Assembly (NCBI GenBank): GCA_947579665.1
Contig: OX388345.1
Coordinates: 59,821,454-59,885,453, forward strand
DNA from: Sympetrum striolatum
Taxonomy: Eukaryota; Arthropoda; Insecta; Odonata; Libellulidae
Direction: 5' to 3'
Length of the DNA: 64,000 bases
The notes below the pieces were generated by a model that saw only the letters and a list, made by a program, of their open reading frames with translations, searched no databases and was not told where the DNA came from. A program made the translations under genes and the position numbers. This document shows positions 1 through 14,500 of the stretch, piece by piece; within the stretch, counting starts at the first letter, position 1, and each line of letters starts with the position of its first letter.

Positions 1-112
1 AGAATTAAATTGCTACTCTATGCATGATAAACATTAATAAATATCATCAGAAGTTTGATATCAGCGGGTATGTTTCCAATGTCTATAGTTGAACTGATTT
101 CCCATGACCTTG

Positions 113-131
113 GATAGATAGATAGATAGAT
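113..131. repeat. GATA microsatellite
   Basis: Nearly five units of GATA. It marks the left side of the tandem array that follows. The right side is marked by a CTAT tract, which is the same tetranucleotide read on the other strand, so the pair is arranged as an inverted repeat around the array. Confidence 0.9.
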
Positions 132-339
132 GGACCCTTTATTAGGCTAGATTAGACCCTCTCTTCCACCTAACCTCTTATGAAATTATTATATCGTATA
201 TTCACTGATTATAATTAAACGAGTAAAATGTAGCTTGCATACTGCAAGCAGATCGACAACACTAATTTTATATCGGCATCATATCGGGTCGGTCCTTAAT
301 AGAAAAAAAAAGGATTGAAATATTTCTTCAAATTCGCTG

Positions 340-1290
340 AAATTTCATCGTCTGGCAATGAACCCGGGTCTCTCTGGTGAATTTACTATGCAGCACAATA
401 GAAGATCACCGATTCTAACTATGTGTGAAAATTCAAGCAGAAATATTTGGCTACAACTGCCTCAAAAGACGTTTTAATTTTCACGAATGTAAATGGCTCT
501 CTGGATTCAAACCAAGGACGATCTTGGAAATCTAAAATATGTTTCTAAAAGTTATTTATGATCTCTATCTATATGACAAATTTCAAGTTTCTATATTGTT
601 GGGAAAGGTTTGAAAATAATTCCTAAAAATCGGAGCAATTTCTGAATGCAGAGACACCTGGTGTCGAAGCCAGGAGTTACTGTAACTGTGAATGCAAAGT
701 TTGATTTGTAACGACTGGCTTTTCTATCATGCAAAGTTTGATGTCGATAGCATGCCGGGAAGTACATTAATTTTGTTTCCGTTATCTCCGTAAGAAATGC
801 ATTGAGAAGTGCAAATGGCCCTCTGGGATCGAACCAAGGACCATCAGCGAACATCTAAAATTTGATTATGATATATATTCATGATATCTATCGACGTGCC
901 GAGTTTCAAGTATCCATGTTATCGGGAAAGGATCCAAAAAAAATCTTAAAAATCGCCGCAATGCATTTTAAACGGCCGATTTTTGCACCGACCTAGCATC
1001 GAACCATGGACAAAATTCGAAGATGTCTTTTTGATTTTCGTTGGATATGCACGGCTTCTAGCGGTCCCTCGAATTTCAATTCTCTCCTTTTCCGGAAAGG
1101 GCCTCAAAAAAATTTTGGAAAATCCCCGCCATGTATTCTTATGGGGAAAATCGCGACTTTGGGGCCTTCTGGAATCGAACCCATGGCACCGAGGTTCAAA
1201 ATCACATTTTTTCTGGCGGTTACACGTTATGGCCAATACGTCGTAAAAATTTCAAGTCAATCACGCTTGTGGTTTAGGCTGTGAATTAGT
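340..1290. repeat. Diverged tandem array, about 149-176 bp per unit, with a B-box-like motif
   Basis: A motif of the form CTGG-ATCGAACC-AAGGAC recurs six times, anchored at about 360, 509, 666, 831, 1001 and 1177. Spacings are 149, 157, 165, 170 and 176 bp. Surrounding blocks also recur, for example AAATGGCYCTCTGG before the motif, and GAGTTTCAAG-like and GGGAAAGG-like words followed by an A-run about 85-105 bp after it. On the minus strand the motif reads GGTTCGATCC, matching the polymerase III B-box consensus, but I see no A-box at tRNA spacing. The array is old: units differ strongly and several short reading frames through it are accidental. With the flanking GATA and CTAT tracts it resembles the central-tandem-repeat plus microsatellite layout of Helentron-associated elements; that assignment is inference. 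Confidence 0.7.
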
Positions 1291-1293
1291 ATC

Positions 1294-1314
1294 CTATCTA
1301 TCTATCTATCTATA
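1294..1314. repeat. CTAT microsatellite
   Basis: Five units of CTAT followed by a short TA run. It closes the right side of the B-box-like array and is complementary in sequence to the GATA tract at 113-131. Confidence 0.9.
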
Positions 1315-4300
1315 TAGGTATATACATGAATGAATCCGGAGAAGCATCTATATATAATAGATACGAACAAAATAGAGAGCAGTATGTGGGAACAAATCTT
1401 GGAATAGATAAGTTTTATACGGAATGAATGTAGTAAATAAGGTAATCTTCCGTTTTGTATTGTGTAGTAGATGATCATCTTGTTAATTAACAAAATTACT
1501 AATTTTTATGAAAATTAATCCATAATAATTTCTTATCGAGCTCTTCTTCTTTCACCAATTATTATACACTACTGATATTAGGTGTATTTTAAGTGCTATG
1601 CACTTCAGACTTCAACTGTTTGTTTCTGAAAATGGGACTACTAGGAATTTTCTATTTTATTTTCTTTGATCAACTCATTTATTTCCCAATCCATCATTCA
1701 GTTGCAATTACAGGTCAAACGATATTTTATTTTGGTACGTCTTCGATGGCCTTCATGGTTTACATCCTCCGATTCGATCTTCCCTGGTAAACCGATGCGA
1801 TGAGTCACGGATTATCAATCAATCTTGCTCCATCATCTTTCACCTTAATCTCCCTCCGCGTCTTTTCTCCCTCAGCGATTCTCTCCTTTTTAGGTTTTCC
1901 ATCGTTGCGAAGACTAACTTCGGCGGCAATGGTGGAACTATTCCTTAAACCACGGATTAACGATAGTGGTTTCTGGTTTCGAATTCGTTCCCTACCACTT
2001 GGAAGTATACAGAGGATTGGATGACTCGTTAAAATTTCTTGGAGCAAACAATACGGACTCGCGACCTTTCCGTACGCTTGCGAAGTTTTCCTTCGTCTCG
2101 CGTGGTAACCTTTAGAATCCACTCCTTCCGACCTAATAATTTTTAATCCTCGGCCCTCTTTTTCCATTTCCTTAGTAGCCATTTTATGGAATTTATTGCG
2201 AAGGAAAATCGGGAACTAAAGCTCTTTGTTTACCATCGACGGTCCTAAATTTCATACGTCATGCGATATCTACGATTGACCATATTTCTAATTTATATTT
2301 TACTCGTTATTTGGATTTTTTGTTTCTGTATTATTATTTTCTTGACCTAATTTAGTAAAATTTATTCCAAAATGTCCTTCATTTTATATTTGTTTACATT
2401 TTAAACTTTTAGTATCAAGATGGGCGCCTATGAGAGCATTCATTTTGGTGTCACTTTAAACATTCGCACAACTTACCCACGTATTAAAGATAAGGTTAAA
2501 ATATTCAGGAATATCATATAGTCATACTCAACATTGTTTCAAATGAAATTTTTGCATCTCGATGGATTTAAAATGAAGCACCAAGCAGCCGTTGCGGAAT
2601 ATTGTGATTCAACGCCAATGAAAATGTGAACTAAAAGCTCTCCGAGTTGTTTATTTATAGGGTGTATTCCACTGGAATGTTAACGCAGATATTAATGCAA
2701 TAATATTCTTTAAAGTTAAAAATTTTACCATAGCCGACATTAGTTCGTCTCCTCGAAACCAAAAGATACGTCTACTGGGGTAATTCAATCAGAATATGTT
2801 TGTTAAAATCGTCCTTTTGCTCTTTTTAATTTAAGTTATCCGAAAAAATACATATAATTAAGGCTTTCTTATGTATGTGTGCCTGTTGTATTGTTATTGT
2901 TTCTAAATACTGTTATAGTAATTTGAAATGATAATTTATTGGAGGCTTTCTAGTAAGGTATTGTGGAGTGTATTTTTGCTATTAACGTTTTTAGATAATG
3001 GTTTTATCTACCACGTGACGACAGTCAAACTGCTATATATGCAATGATAAATAAATAAATAGTTAAAGTACGAACCGTTGCTTGATGAAAAACCGGAACT
3101 AAGAACTAATGCTAACGGGTTATCGTGGATCCGGTGAAAGCATCTTAGAATTTAAGTTGCCTTCGAAAGAGGCTTCCCTTCTCCATAAATTACGACTTCA
3201 GCCGTATGCTGATTCGCTGTCGAGAGATTCTTCAAGCCACCGATTCAAATTAGTAGAATTCGCGACTCTGGCCTCGTTCGCGAATAAATAAAACAGAAGA
3301 GCGAATCCCCCGTCATTGTGTTCGGCGGCCATATTCTCAGTCTATCCTAGAATCCAGAAATTACACCTCCGAGTTTTTCCCATCCTCCCACTTGTCTCTG
3401 CGGATTAAATTTGTGGCCCGCTACTCTGGACGAACGGAGGGAAAGAGGGAAGTTGTCGGCCGAAGAAGGGATTAATAAGACCCTGAGGGACAGAGGGAAG
3501 GGGGATCCTTCCACATACCAGTTAGCGCTCACTCGGTTTCACTTTTAATCTGAATCTCCGGCTGCTCTCATTTGGAACGGAGATGAGTTGGATGAATGAG
3601 GAATGGATCTCCAGAGTGGAGGATGCCCCAGTAAATCAATTAATTCTTCTTTCTAAATTAATTATTTGGCCCTGGAGGTACCCGCGGAAATATTTCAAGT
3701 GCAAATAAGATACGTGCTCGGTAATCACCCAATTACGTTTCGCAGCCGGGTGCGAAAACGTTTTACCGTTTGATGTACTAATTAATTTCGCTGTTACAAG
3801 GGCATTCGTCCGCTAAAATTAGTGCTGCTGCCTAAGGAGCGATATTACAGCATAACTTTAACGGATATCTTTGGTTCGACTATGGTTCTTCCCGGGGATG
3901 TCACCGCTTTGTGAGTCTACTCGAATCATCCATCAAATTCGCCTTTCACTGCCTTCTGCTTATGTTATTTCCTTGGCATGTCCTGACTCTTAGTCTCCTG
4001 GGATCTTTAGTTCTAGAATGCCTTTCGAATTTGTTCCATCCAATGATTTTCAAAGCATGTTCATTACTTGTGGTATATTCTTCTCCTTTTTATGCGTACT
4101 CGTGATTGAACTAACTATTTATAGGTTTTTGTATGTTTTGGCATGAATTTCCTCTTTATTATGTTGCTCTATTTCCTTTGCTGTTATTATCGCTGGATAT
4201 TCTTCTTAGTTGTTTTAAACTTGGTTTCCGAATTATAGTTTTTGGAATTTATTTTATATGTATCTCTTATGGTATGGATTAACTCATGCTTTATTATATT

Positions 4301-5865
4301 TGGTATAGGAAACATTACTATTGTAATAAACAATAATGTAAATAATAATAAACCTAATGTTCTTAAATATCTTGAGTAACTTACTTAATGGAAAATAATA
4401 GGATTATTTTCTCATGAAAAAGTTATTTACTGCTAGTGCAAGAAATCATTTTAACGAGATAAATCGTCTTCAATTCATTTTGAAGTCCATCCTTTTCGGA
4501 TTTTTGTAACAATGAATTACCTCTATTGCTCAAAAGATTTGGTCTTTCTTATGTACAAGATATAACTCTGTGTAGCACTTTATGAACCAAAACTAAAATT
4601 TGGGAATAAATTAAATATTTCATTACCTTATTATTTCATGTTATTTTTAATATATATGAAGATATATCAGCCTCTACCTCAGAGCTCCATTGCCCTCTTG
4701 CTGCAAAAAGATTTAGTGTTCTCCGGTCGTTCCATAATTAGAATTCGTTTGCATTGGCAGTCACGGATGAGCGATATTCCGGTGCGCGCTTGTTGATTTT
4801 CTCATAGATTTCGGTTACGCGCCCATCATCGCGATAATTTCCCGTTTCCATGAAAATTGATTCAGACGATACATCAAGCGATCCTTTATCTAGTCTCAGA
4901 GGAAACAAATCATGAATTATCACATCCATTCATGTATGTCATTTTACGGTCCAACTAATTTATGCAGTGACTTGCAGATAAACGTCTCGGTTTATATTTT
5001 AGCCGACACCTGCACTCAGTACACATCGTCAGAGGCAAACAATTTTGTTTAGTGTTTCTGTTGTTGTATTTTATCATCGTAGATCGGACCAGGAGATTTA
5101 CTTTCTTTGATGTTTACTCATTCACACAATGGGTGATGGAATTTTCTATGAACTCATTGATGGAGAGGTTTTCGTTACCTCAGGAATTTACTTATGGTTT
5201 GAAACAGGTATATTAAAACAAAAATTGAAATTAGGCTTGATATTCGTAGTATATAACTGTGTTATTTCGTATAAAATGTAACCTAATAATGGTAATGTAA
5301 CTTCAAAACCCGTGATTAATTAAATACTTCGAAAAATAACATATACTTACTATTATATGTATGAGTAATTTCGATCTTCGCTTATTCTGCAAAAACTGGA
5401 AATAACTAGCTTTATCGATCTTAACTTACAGTAGATGTAATCTAAGTTTTACTGAGATTATTCATTTACAGTTACAAATATCTTTCATCAATGATGTTTT
5501 GCCAAAATAATGTTAGTCAATCAATCTGACATTAATAAGGCAAGACTTTATTACGCATTAGCAACTAAACCATTTTAAAGACATACGTTGATTTAACAAC
5601 TCACACTTCATTACATAAACTCAATAACTAAATTGATTAACAAGGAATTGTTTTATTTTCGAATAAAATGCACACCAATCTTAACTGACTTGAATTTTCT
5701 TAGTTCCTCATTTAAAAATCCTTGTTTCAGTCATCGGATTTATGGGGAAGAAATATACTTACGGGTAACTTATGGTTCCAATCATTCTTTTCCCAGCTGG
5801 AGATAAAATACTGATTCAAATGGGATATGCTTACAAGAGCGCTAATTTGTGTATTTTACAGCCAT
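1315..5865. other. No gene seen; AT-rich DNA with two GC-richer islets
   Basis: GC-richer islets lie at about 1740-2190 and 3100-3540. They hold overlapping short open frames on both strands (up to 125 codons, 1805-2182 minus) with no recognisable domain. The rest is AT-rich and single-copy in appearance. I see no RNA gene, and no repeat shared with the rest of the window. Confidence 0.5.
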
Positions 5866-6075
5866 TCCTTCGATTCATCACAGAGCTCACAGTTTTACAC
5901 TTCGGCCCGCTCACTTCTTCATTTCCATCCTTTCTTTCCATTTATTTTTTGCTCCCTTCTGCCGCGTCCCTCCTCGCTCTCTGGAAATCTTTCTGCTAGA
6001 TTTTTTCGTCCATCCATCTCTCGGGTCTGCCATTTTTCTCTATCATTCCACCCCCACATTAATAAACCCTCCCCT
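5866..6075. other. Pyrimidine-rich tract
   Basis: The plus strand is strongly C+T rich, with many TTCC, CTTT and CCCT runs. Three overlapping frames stay open for 75-96 codons in the same stretch. That is what low purine content alone would give, so none is called as a gene. Confidence 0.6.
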
Positions 6076-8640
6076 CCTGACGTCTAGTCTTTCTCAGGGT
6101 CGAAGTCCAATTGGTACGTGGAGTATGACGCCGGGGTAAAATTGAAGAGAATGGTTTGGGCCCGTTTCTGCCAGAGTATTTTAATCCTTCCGTCAGATTT
6201 TCCAAGGGTTTCCAGGGAATATGTGCGCGAAATAGGATGAAATTAGCGAGAAGGGTGGTAAAATCAAGGAAGGAGTAAATGGAAACGGGGGAAGTTTTCA
6301 AGCCCCGAGAAGGTGCGTCGTCTTTAAAAATGCTTTAAAAATGACTGCGTTAATTTCATTTTCTTCCGAATGACGTTTTCTCCTTCCGTCGCGGCTTATT
6401 TTTCGGATATTAAAGTTCTCGTGATAGAGCGTAGACATTAATTCATTCAAGAGGTGATCATTATGACGGAGTGGAGGGGGCCCACGTTAAAGCGTCGAGC
6501 TCAGATATTCGGAAGGGAAGTCTGGTAAACATTTCTCTTTTTCAGCGCGGCTGTGCAGTATCACTCTTAATGAGAGTCTTGTAAGGCTTAATTAAGTTTT
6601 TCTATCTTTCGAAAAGCGAATTGTAGTTACTGTTTTCTAATCCTTCTAAGTAAAGGAAGTCACGCGGTGTTTGATTACTTGCTTCACTTTTCTTTTTGAA
6701 TTCTGTAGAGTTCATACATGTTTTAGAGATTCCGTATATTGAAAAATTCTCTTTGAAGATTCTTTAGTTACTAAATTACCATTTACTTAAAGTAAAATCA
6801 TGTTTTTATTGAACGTACAAACTACCATCAATAACGGTAACGTTCGCGAGTTTTGAAGGAGGTATTGTTAATGAAAGATCACCAATTACTCAAGATTAAT
6901 TACACAAGAAAGATGACCATCTAGTAAATAGTAAAGTGCTTATGTGTGCTATATTAGGATATTATAAAATATGTTTTGTGGTATACGATAGTGAGAGATG
7001 GAGTGAATAATGAATCTAAAATTTATTTGTTTTGAGGTATTATCTGGTGACCAGAAATACCTCTTTATTTCATCTGCTACTTTTGATTCAAGACTATTTT
7101 AATTCAGAGAGTACATTTTGTTCTCATTTATTAGAACCATCAATTTGTTTTATTACGATATGTTTACCAAATTGGAGCCAAAAGGACTAAATTTCAAAAT
7201 TAGTTTTCTCTGTCGGTTGTGATCATTCCTATCTGTTTCCTTTTATTTGCTGAATTGCATTCATAATGTCTCCTACAACAAATTATTTTATAAATTAAAA
7301 ATGTATTGATGAAATAGAATTTGACATCTTTTGGGACCTTTGATTGTCTTCGGGGTACATTTGGTGTAGGTTACTACTTTTCTTTTTGATTCATAGGACT
7401 CGGGGTTTGAAATTAACTCTTGGGTAAATGTAAGAGTACCAATTAAGGATGTTAAACTAAACATTCTCTTATATTAAACTAAGTAATTTTCTTGAGAGCC
7501 TGGTCGGAAGGGGACTTAGGACCCTCTCTGTCCTTTCTAAGCGTTGATCCACAAAATGTCCTAAAAATTCGTTGATAGTTTGACGTGGGTCAGTTTTCTT
7601 GGAAGGGTATAGCGACAAGGAATGCGAGCAAGTGGATTAAATGGGTGTGATGGAATGACGCAAGGATATATGAGGTTGATGGATGAGGTTTCAGAACGAA
7701 TTAAGAGGATTGGAACCACTGTAATTCTCAGGACGAGTGCATGTAACGGAAAGGTGAGATTATCCATAGAGAGTTCTCATATTGTAGAAGACGGAGGAAG
7801 GAGTCATCATGTCCAACATCTTCTCATCGAATGGTACAGATCGAAAGAGATGGTATTAGTTCAGCGACCGTCCTCTTATTTTTAATCCTCTGTAAGGTAT
7901 GTTTTTATCCGAACTTTTATGAGGATGCCTTGAAGTTTTAGGAGATTCATTTCTAGACTATGTTCTTTCTCTTAACTTAACATACTTTTCCATAAGATTT
8001 TAATTGACTATCCGTAGGTTTCACAGGTTTTTCACGCCCCCCCGTTTTTGCGGTTGTTTTCCTGCTGCGGTGTACATTTTTTTATTAAGCAAAACCTTAG
8101 GTTTTATATTAAGGTTATCCAGTTTTCTTTATCTTCTTTTTGAAGCTGGCTATTTCCTCAAAATATATATGACGGAAGGTTCGATTTAAGAAGATACTTC
8201 ATAATTGCAATCTTGCCCTAATAAAAGACTTCATTATTAATATACATCTCTTGTCCTTTTATATTATTTTCGTATTTTGTAAATGTACCTCACGTTAATT
8301 TTCGTATTAATAAGAATAACTGTCACATAAGCGAATACTGACGTTATTCTAAGAACATGGGTGATGTGAATTGTTTTATATCTTCATCGGTTTGATTGCT
8401 ACTTCAAGAATGTTTATCTGCTACTAAGCAATAAATTAATTTCGCAAACGAGAGTTATTTATGAAAGTTAACGTTATTTTCTATTTCTTTTTGGTAGTTA
8501 TTTGGCTTTTAATCGTTATCTTGGAAATTAATCTAGGAGTCGTTGCCCTTTTAAAACCGTATCATTTTGAATTAGGGTATTTAAATAAATAACTTTGGCA
8601 ATTGGCTCGGACGCTATATATATTTGATTATAGGCTCCGC
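6076..8640. other. No gene seen
   Basis: AT-rich DNA. The open frames at 7561-7767 (minus) and 7622-7885 (plus) overlap on opposite strands and show no domain. A run of eight C lies near 8036. No repeat shared with other parts of the window was found. Confidence 0.5.
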
Positions 8641-9530
8641 ATAAGACCTCCTTATCTCCGGCCTCTGTCTTGGTTTTCATCATTATGTCGTGGTCTCCCT
8701 ATCGTGGTCTCGAGTTAAATATGTCCTCGTCGAAATGTAATATTAATCCAATGCCGTTAGCGGCATTATCCACCTCATCAATCTTAATGCCGAATGTGCC
8801 ATTTGTTATTACGGGAGTTTATATCGCCCCTCCGGGATATCTTCGCTCGCACATCGCCAATTCCTCAAATATCAACTGCGAGATTAGTCATATTAGTCAA
8901 TTTGGAGAGCGATCAACGGCGTCTGATACGGGACCATCTGTCCCAGTGCGTAGAATCGGGCGAACTTCCTAACGACGTTTAACAGGAGTTATTTACTCTA
9001 TCGCGCTAATTCTCTCCCAACTCCAATGGATTATTAAAGCGAATCGAAAGGAAAAGCGTACGGGGGCGGTGATTCGAGGGATCGCTCTCTCCTTCCATTC
9101 TTTCCCGATCCGCGTCTCTCGGAAATCGATTCTTTTTTCCGAAAGCGTGCAGGGTTCTCGCGTGCAAACGGCCGAGGCGTGTGCAAACATGACAAATCTG
9201 CATCGGAGCCGTCGTCGGCTGAAAGCTCCACCCCCGTCTTCCCCCCGATGCCATCCAACCCACTAAAACTTCCATGCCGTTTGCGAAGCAAACATTTGAT
9301 TGTCGTAGGGTTTGCCACTCAGCTTAGAGGGCCCCGACTCTCTCTCCTCCCTGTTGACCTTACACCCTTTGGCTTTGCTATTCCGCCTTCCTATCATAAG
9401 GATTGTAGCGCGCCTTCCGAATGAGCCAATTTATCGAAAATTTGCTCTCCGGTCGCAGTTACTCCGAGTGATTTTTGTCGTTGTGTCTCCTTGCGATTGA
9501 CTTGTTGACAGATGCTGGAGAGGATAGGGT
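8641..9530. other. GC-richer islet with mutually overlapping short frames
   Basis: Eight open frames of 62-100 codons overlap here on both strands and in several phases, so at most one could be real and none has a recognisable motif. CG dinucleotides are frequent. A small perfect hairpin, AATGCCG then TTAG then CGGCATT, lies at 8750-8767. An unannotated regulatory element or an exon of a rapidly evolving gene cannot be excluded without comparative data. Confidence 0.5.
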
Positions 9531-12500
9531 TAGATTGATGGTCTGCCATTGCTCCGCTTTCTCTTTAAAATCGGCGATTATGCGTATATTTTAATGTCGG
9601 CATACCGTATAAGCTTTTGTCTAAGCCGAGTTTCCAGTATATTTTTTATGTTTTGAAAGCCACCCTCGGCTTATACTCGAGTGAGGACGAGGACCTTATT
9701 AAATTAATACATAAATTGTAGAATTGAATAAATATTCAATAAAATTTACGTTCTGATGCCTTGATTGCTGTAATTTTATTGTAATCTATTTTCATTTTGA
9801 AGTTTACTAGGTGCCTCGGCTTACATTCGGGCCGACTTATGCTCGAGCACGCACAGCAATTGAATCAGTATCGCCTAGAGGATGTGATCACTTGAGCTTT
9901 TTGGTGCTTCTAATACTGGGACCATATCGTGAATGTATTCGCACCTGTTATGTGAGGAAGACCCTATTTAAGCGTGAGGAATACTCCATTCTCCTTGCCC
10001 TTTATTTGAGAAAATTCTTATTATTTATATAAAGCTGTTTACTGGGAATTTTCCTTCAATTTTACTGATTATGTAATATGAAAGGTTGTAAAGGGCGCTT
10101 GATTCCCCAGCCACTGACTTTATTTGGTTATCAAGAAACATAAAATTGCATAAATATCATCCTCGCTTAAATAATATGATTTTTCTCTTAAGGCGCTTTT
10201 TCGGTGATGTTGACAAAACTATAAAAAAACTACTGAATTATCTGTCTATTTATATTATAAAAGAAAATTTGTATCAAGTACTCAAGAAATTTTTTTATTA
10301 GTTGCCTCTACAATTATTATACTATACTTGGACTTATATTAGCTAAATCTTTCTCGACAAGCCATACTTAAGGAATAGAAGAATATTTACCAAGAAAACT
10401 TGTTCAAATTCCTCATTACAAATATACACAACTCAAAACTTTTGTGTTTTTGTCGAATTTGTACAAGTTATGTTAATAAAAGACTCTTTTTTAAATAAAT
10501 TCCACCGAATTTACTTGCAAATATGCAAATTGAAACTTAAGGGAAATAAATACCATAAAAGATTTAAAAAATTATACTTCTAAATTTTAAATTATTAATT
10601 CGTATAATTCTGGTAATTACGTTGTATCCGAAGTTTGGTATCCTTTTAATTTTTTGAAAGTTCATATTTTTTTGGCTACAAGTATAATGATAAATTTGTT
10701 TTTAAAGCTTACTAAATGTCATATTCATTAGTCATGTGACCCGAAGCCAATATACATCAGCAATCGTTTTATTTTTGCTATTCGGCTTTCTTGAAGCTCC
10801 AATGCTTCCTTTCGACCGATGCATAACGTCTGCTCATTACTTGATGAGGCTCTTGCGATTTTTCAATCAAATCCTCTGAATCGTGAAACACGGTTCTAAC
10901 TAAGCGAAAAAGCGAGATTTCGACAGCGCTTCCTCCATTGGGAAAGTTATGGAGGAACTCTGCCCTTTCCGCACTATTCTTAGAGCCAAATTTCACGGAA
11001 AGGAAGTTTATTACATTTTGTTCGCTGCGAATGAATCGTAACGCCGCGTCTTAAAGGAGGGAATTGGAAGAGAAAGATTCCAGCGGGATGAATATAAAAA
11101 AAGAACGGATTTACTTCGTTGGAAGGTGGGTCCGATTAACAATTCCGTTCAATAGAACTGGAAAGCTTTTGAGCCTTCCTTTAATATCGTCTGATATTTT
11201 CCCCTCCGTTTTACGCGCCCACGCCGTCTGATTCCTCTTTTTTCATTATCTTTCATTTTTCCCGTTCCTCCGAGACGTTGGCGTTTTTTTGCGAGATGAA
11301 ACTTTCCGAAGGAGAAATTCGAATGATTTATCGAGTGACGTGAGTTATGAAAGCAATTATTTTAAGATCGGTCAAATGGCGGGACTGATTGAATGGAGAG
11401 CTTCATTTATGAATATTGCGGAAGATTATTCGATTTCGCCCGATTCCCGACGGATTTTTGTAGTGATCGTGATTGGATGAATACTTTGATGACTACGATT
11501 CTTTCTTTTTGAGTGACTTTTTTAAACGGTTTGAATGTAATTGGTTGGGATAGATACTTGAGGTAATGGATGATTGTATACATTTACATAAGATAAAAAA
11601 ACTATTTTTTCCACACCTGTATTATATAATTGGTGAGTGCTAGATACTTTATAAGTTCTAGTAATGATTAAAAATAAATAATAATAGTTCTCATATAGGC
11701 TATTGGTTGTTAGTCATTCATGAAAATTCGGGATATAAGATTAGAAAGATTTGATGTTAATCATACGTTAAGGATGGCTTATATATTAAACCAAATAAAA
11801 TTTAATTTACCGACGGATTTGGTATCTCAATAGGTTTATTGAATTATTTAGGAAGTTTCTTATGTATACTCTTATTGATTGAAATGATACAGAATTTGCT
11901 TTATGGAAGTAAGGAAGTTTAATCTCCTTATTGTGATCGTTGCCTTTCGATTGACTTTATTTGAGTTGCATTTTAGTGTATTGCAAATGGCTCAACTGTC
12001 GTAGATATTTTATAACATGAAGTGCTCACCTCATTACAGAGAAAGAAATTTCGATGCGCCACCTGAGCAACGTGTTAATTTGTACTAGAAGTACCACGAA
12101 TGAAACTATGGTATAAAACTATCTAATTCCTACCTAGGACTAATCAGCTAAGTAGAAGTTACTTGTTGCCCTCTGACCACCTGCATAATTTCACCTTCGA
12201 GTTTTTCATTTCTTTTTTGAATGTACAGGTGTGTTCAACATATACATGAAATGTGTGCATTTTTATCTCTTCATGATACCTTTAATAATAGGAGAAAGTT
12301 TCTTTAAAAATTGGTGGCTCAAAATGTGGAATAAAATTAAATTACAAGGCTGTTATTATTTTAGAGTAGATCACGACATAGTTTTTAGACTTTAAATGTT
12401 TTGTTCGTATTTCAAGTTTCGTGTAACCTATCACCTACTTTCTGATCTTTCTAAGTAAGATATTTGCGAATTGTAATTGGTTTCGTTATTTTCAGAATGT

Positions 12501-14499
12501 ATGATCGAGTTAGAGTATTTATGAAAACCAGATCCCGTTCAATTTATTGTAGGTAGCCTTACGCAGTAATCATCCCCATTTCCAAAAAGAAATGAGTTAT
12601 GATCGGCGAGGGGAAAAGTCACCGCCTCTGTGAAATGTAATCCACTTAAGCAAATGGTATTCTCAAGTTATCATAGGCTCCATCCCATTTGGCCCCTGCA
12701 TAAAACCCGCCGCTAGCATCCCTCCACAATACGCTCTCCGACCCCTCGCAATCTCTCTATTTTTAGCCTCCGCCCACCCAACAATGCCGGATAACGAGCA
12801 GTTCCGGGATGTGTTCCTCGTAAAGGTGATCCCTCGCTGATGTTCAGTCACCCCAAAATCCCATACATACTCCCTTTTATTCCGCCGTGGACACCCGTTC
12901 CTAAAAATCCAGCCCCCGCTATGATTCTCCAGCCATCGCTCTATCCTCGGTTATCTCCTCTCTCTGTGATACATCAATCTCCCGCCTTCCTTATCTATTC
13001 ACCTTATTCCTTTGGGATGCGACTCTCTCTTTCGATACGTCGCAATCCTTTGTCGATGCATGCGAAAGCATGAAAAGGGTTCGTTATTAAGCTCCTCCGT
13101 GGGTGAAAATAAATCATCCATGACTTTTGACGAAATTAAGCAGGCCCACTTATATTCCCTACTCAATTTTGTTTATTTGATTACCTGTGTACTAGTACAA
13201 AAGCGATCATAAGCAGTACCCTATTATATAAGTGTGGTATAACCAATGATTATATGGAGTCTATGTGACGCAAAGTAATAAGACTCCTAGCAAATATTCT
13301 TTTGACAAAGCAGCCCATTCACAATTCATTCGGATGATTTCCAAACTCATTGGACGACACGAATAACTTATATCCGTTGCGGTTGTCTCTAAATATTTTG
13401 AAGAAACCTTTTCTTTCGTGGAAATTAATTTCTATCTGGTATATTCTAATTTCCAAAAATCGGGCAATTATTAATTCCGCGTCCCTGTGCAAGATAATTC
13501 TATCCCGTTGTGTTCGATTAAATTAATTTGTGTGCCGTACAACATAATTCTGACATTTTTTCCATTCTTAATTATTTTAAATTATTTTAAATCTTATATT
13601 ACTAATCATACGCCTTACATTATTTATATCTCTCGATTGGTACCTTCCGCTTTCAACGAAGAGATTTAAATTTAGATTGTTGATACGAATGCCTCCTTGT
13701 CAGGCTTGGATATGCATAGATCTTTCAGATAAAACGTGTGTAAATGTCTAGTGATGAATTTAGAATTAATTATAGTTTTTTCCATCGTATGATATGATAT
13801 TCAGACACTGAAATAACTCCAGTGAAAATGATTTAAAATATTCCTCAAATAGTTTGGAAACGAGGGAATACAAAATTGAAAGTAGCCATGCTTAACGTAC
13901 CACGTTGCTGCTAATCTACGGAAGTTCATTTGCAATTTCACCCAGCTTCAGATTCACAATCCACATTCATAGATTTGGAGCAACGCACTTATTAAAAGTA
14001 ATCATAACAGTACTTCTAGGTCCTCCGCATCCAAAATAGTCCTTTGCCCTAATTTCCTAGAATATTGATATTCTGTTCATGAAAATGTTTCAACATCTCA
14101 TTAAACTCATTTCTTACTCTTACAGAAAAAGGAAATAGTTATGATTAATTTCATGGTCTTTTGTGATTTTATTAATTTAGGTTACATATTTAAAGCGTTT
14201 GTCTGCTTGACTCACCTTGACTCACTGAATACTAATATAAAAGCAATCGTAAGCAGTATCCTAATATATTACAAAGGATACTATTTTTATATGTCTTACA
14301 AAAACTCATTCTCGGTCTTGTCTAGATTGGTACCCTTCGCTTACTATTTTAATGCAAAATGCGTAAAGATTCCTCTGTGTTAAGAAAATAAAAATCGAAC
14401 TTTATTTCGATGTGAAGTTATTCTAAATTTATATAGGCTAGATATTATAATGTGGTTAACCATTATTTGCATTAAAAAACGATACAAAGTTAGGAGTAG
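9531..14499. other. No gene seen; islets at about 10.8-11.5 and 12.65-13.1 kb
   Basis: Mostly AT-rich. The two GC-richer islets hold short open frames without recognisable domains. Short stretches near 13190-13250 and 13630-13655 resemble stretches near 14230-14282 and 14318-14345. Shared words are AAGCAGTAYCCTA and GATTGGTACC. This suggests a very old, disrupted duplication. Confidence 0.45.
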
Positions 14500-14500
14500 C

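Noticed and set aside
1805..2182. 125-codon minus-strand open frame
   Set aside because: Lys/Arg/Glu-rich with no domain, overlaps plus-strand frames in a stop-poor islet, and nothing suggests exons around it.
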